6,247 nt of DNA from an uncultured bacterium (lineage in GTDB: Bacteria; Planctomycetota; UBA8108), in NCBI GenBank assembly GCA_913050545.1, contig CAJWZY010000139.1:1-6247 (forward strand), written 5' to 3'. Shown here one piece after another: positions 5,821 to 6,247 of the stretch (positions are counted from its first letter, which is position 1; each line of letters starts with the position of its first letter). The notes under the pieces are model-generated. The model saw nothing but the letters and a program-made list of their open reading frames with translations, had not been told where the DNA came from and made no database searches. Made by a program: the position numbers and the translations under genes.

Positions 5821-5824
5821 CTCC
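5821..5824 (-). promoter_or_regulatory. Ribosome binding site of the histidine kinase
   Basis: On the coding strand GGAG stands 6 nt before the ATG at 5814 (GGAG-AATCCC-ATG). This is good spacing and supports that start. Confidence 0.8.
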
Positions 5825-5846
5825 GTCTGCCCGGGAGGCCTGCAGG

Positions 5847-5874
5847 AGCACCTGTGGGCCTTCCAGGCAGTGCT
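5847..5874 (-). other. Bulged hairpin in the PhnD-kinase intergenic space
   Basis: In the 68-nt gap, AGCACCTG (5847-5854, plus strand) can pair with CAGG (5864-5867) and TGCT (5871-5874) across a 3-nt bulge. No T-run follows it. It may tune expression between the two genes or protect mRNA, or be chance in GC-rich DNA. Confidence 0.25.
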
Positions 5875-5882
5875 GGCATCAT

Positions 5883-6247
5883 TCAGGGAGCGTCGGCAGT
5901 CTTATTTCCATCTGCGCGGGGAAAGAATTCCTTCGAGCGTTCCATCCCCTTGCGAACGAAATCATATTCTGAGTCCTCGCAGGGGGCGAAACCCGACAGG
6001 CTCTTTGAGAAGGTCTTCAGGATCTCCGGGTTGCTTGTGTTCAGGAGGACATCCTGCAGTGCAACGAAGTGATCTTCTGCAATGTTGCCGCGGGCGACCC
6101 AGGGCTTGGTGACGTTGTCGAAGGCCTTCAGCGCCCGCAGGCCCTTTTCACTGTACTTGGCAAAGGTGCTTTCCTTGGCGGCACCTGCATCGTATTTGCC
6201 GTGCAGGACAGCGGCCACGACCCGGTCATGACGGCCGAGGTAATCGA
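5883..6247 (-). CDS. PhnD-like phosphate/phosphonate-type solute-binding protein (C-terminal part)
   Basis: The frame is open at the right edge and ends with TGA at 5885-5883, giving 120 visible residues. Motifs fit the PhnD/PtxB-type periplasmic binding family: DYLGRHDRVVAAVLHGKYDA (1-20 of the visible part) resembles the usual 'yL...gdvaaaVl.GkyDAGav', and KPWVARGNIAEDHFVALQDV (47-66) resembles 'pWVArpgl......l..aLL'. The N-terminus with any signal peptide lies outside the window. Family members bind phosphonates, phosphite or other oxyanions for ABC importers; some, such as AioX, act only as ligand sensors for a neighbouring kinase. Here the next gene is a histidine kinase and no permease or ATPase is visible, which favours a sensing role, though the upstream side is unseen. 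The ligand cannot be inferred. Confidence 0.85.
   Translation of the reverse strand, partial: DYLGRHDRVVAAVLHGKYDAGAAKESTFAKYSEKGLRALKAFDNVTKPWVARGNIAEDHFVALQDVLLNTSNPEILKTFSKSLSGFAPCEDSEYDFVRKGMERSKEFFPRADGNKTADAP

Noticed and set aside
1..6247. CRISPR array, tRNA/rRNA, insertion sequence or integration site
   Set aside because: I saw no spaced direct repeats, no tRNA-like cloverleaf, no transposase motifs and no terminal inverted repeats.

Overview
All recognisable genes lie on the minus strand of a GC-rich sequence. Inner-membrane signalling proteins and a periplasmic-binding protein of the PhnD type point to a Gram-negative bacterium, probably a proteobacterium. I cannot name the genus. 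Both ends of the window cut through genes.

Read in the direction of transcription (high to low coordinates), the layout is as follows. (1) 6247-5883 is the C-terminal end of a PhnD-like phosphate/phosphonate-type solute-binding protein. (2) 5814-4333 is a complete 493-residue membrane histidine kinase with a periplasmic sensor domain, HAMP, and HisKA/HATPase core; it starts 68 nt after the PhnD-like gene. (3) 4332-4019 is a 314-nt gap with no convincing gene but two small hairpins. (4) 4018 to the left edge is one uninterrupted reading frame of 1339 codons that is still open at base 1. I translated it by hand end to end and found no stop.

That last gene is the centre of interest. In order it encodes an N-terminal membrane module, a rhodanese domain with an intact CxxGxR loop, a second rhodanese domain that has lost its cysteine, a YidC/Oxa1-type insertase domain, a PEP synthase/PPDK-type ATP-grasp domain, a long helical middle region, and the beginning of the PEP-utiliser swivelling phosphohistidine domain. 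The expected histidine lies just past the window edge. Predicted topology puts the rhodanese pair where canonical Gram-negative YidC carries its periplasmic P1 domain, with the phosphotransfer half in the cytoplasm.

Exactly between the insertase and the phosphotransferase halves is an A8 run. It forms an A-AAA-AAA heptamer in the reading frame, with a -1 frame stop five codons later, so a shorter membrane-only product of about 638 residues is possible. On the opposite strand the same bases look like an intrinsic terminator.

A working model, which is inference, is a sensing unit (PhnD-like binding protein plus histidine kinase) tied to an unusual membrane effector that combines sulfane-sulfur chemistry, membrane insertion and PEP/ATP phosphotransfer. 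No response regulator and no ABC permease are visible in the window.
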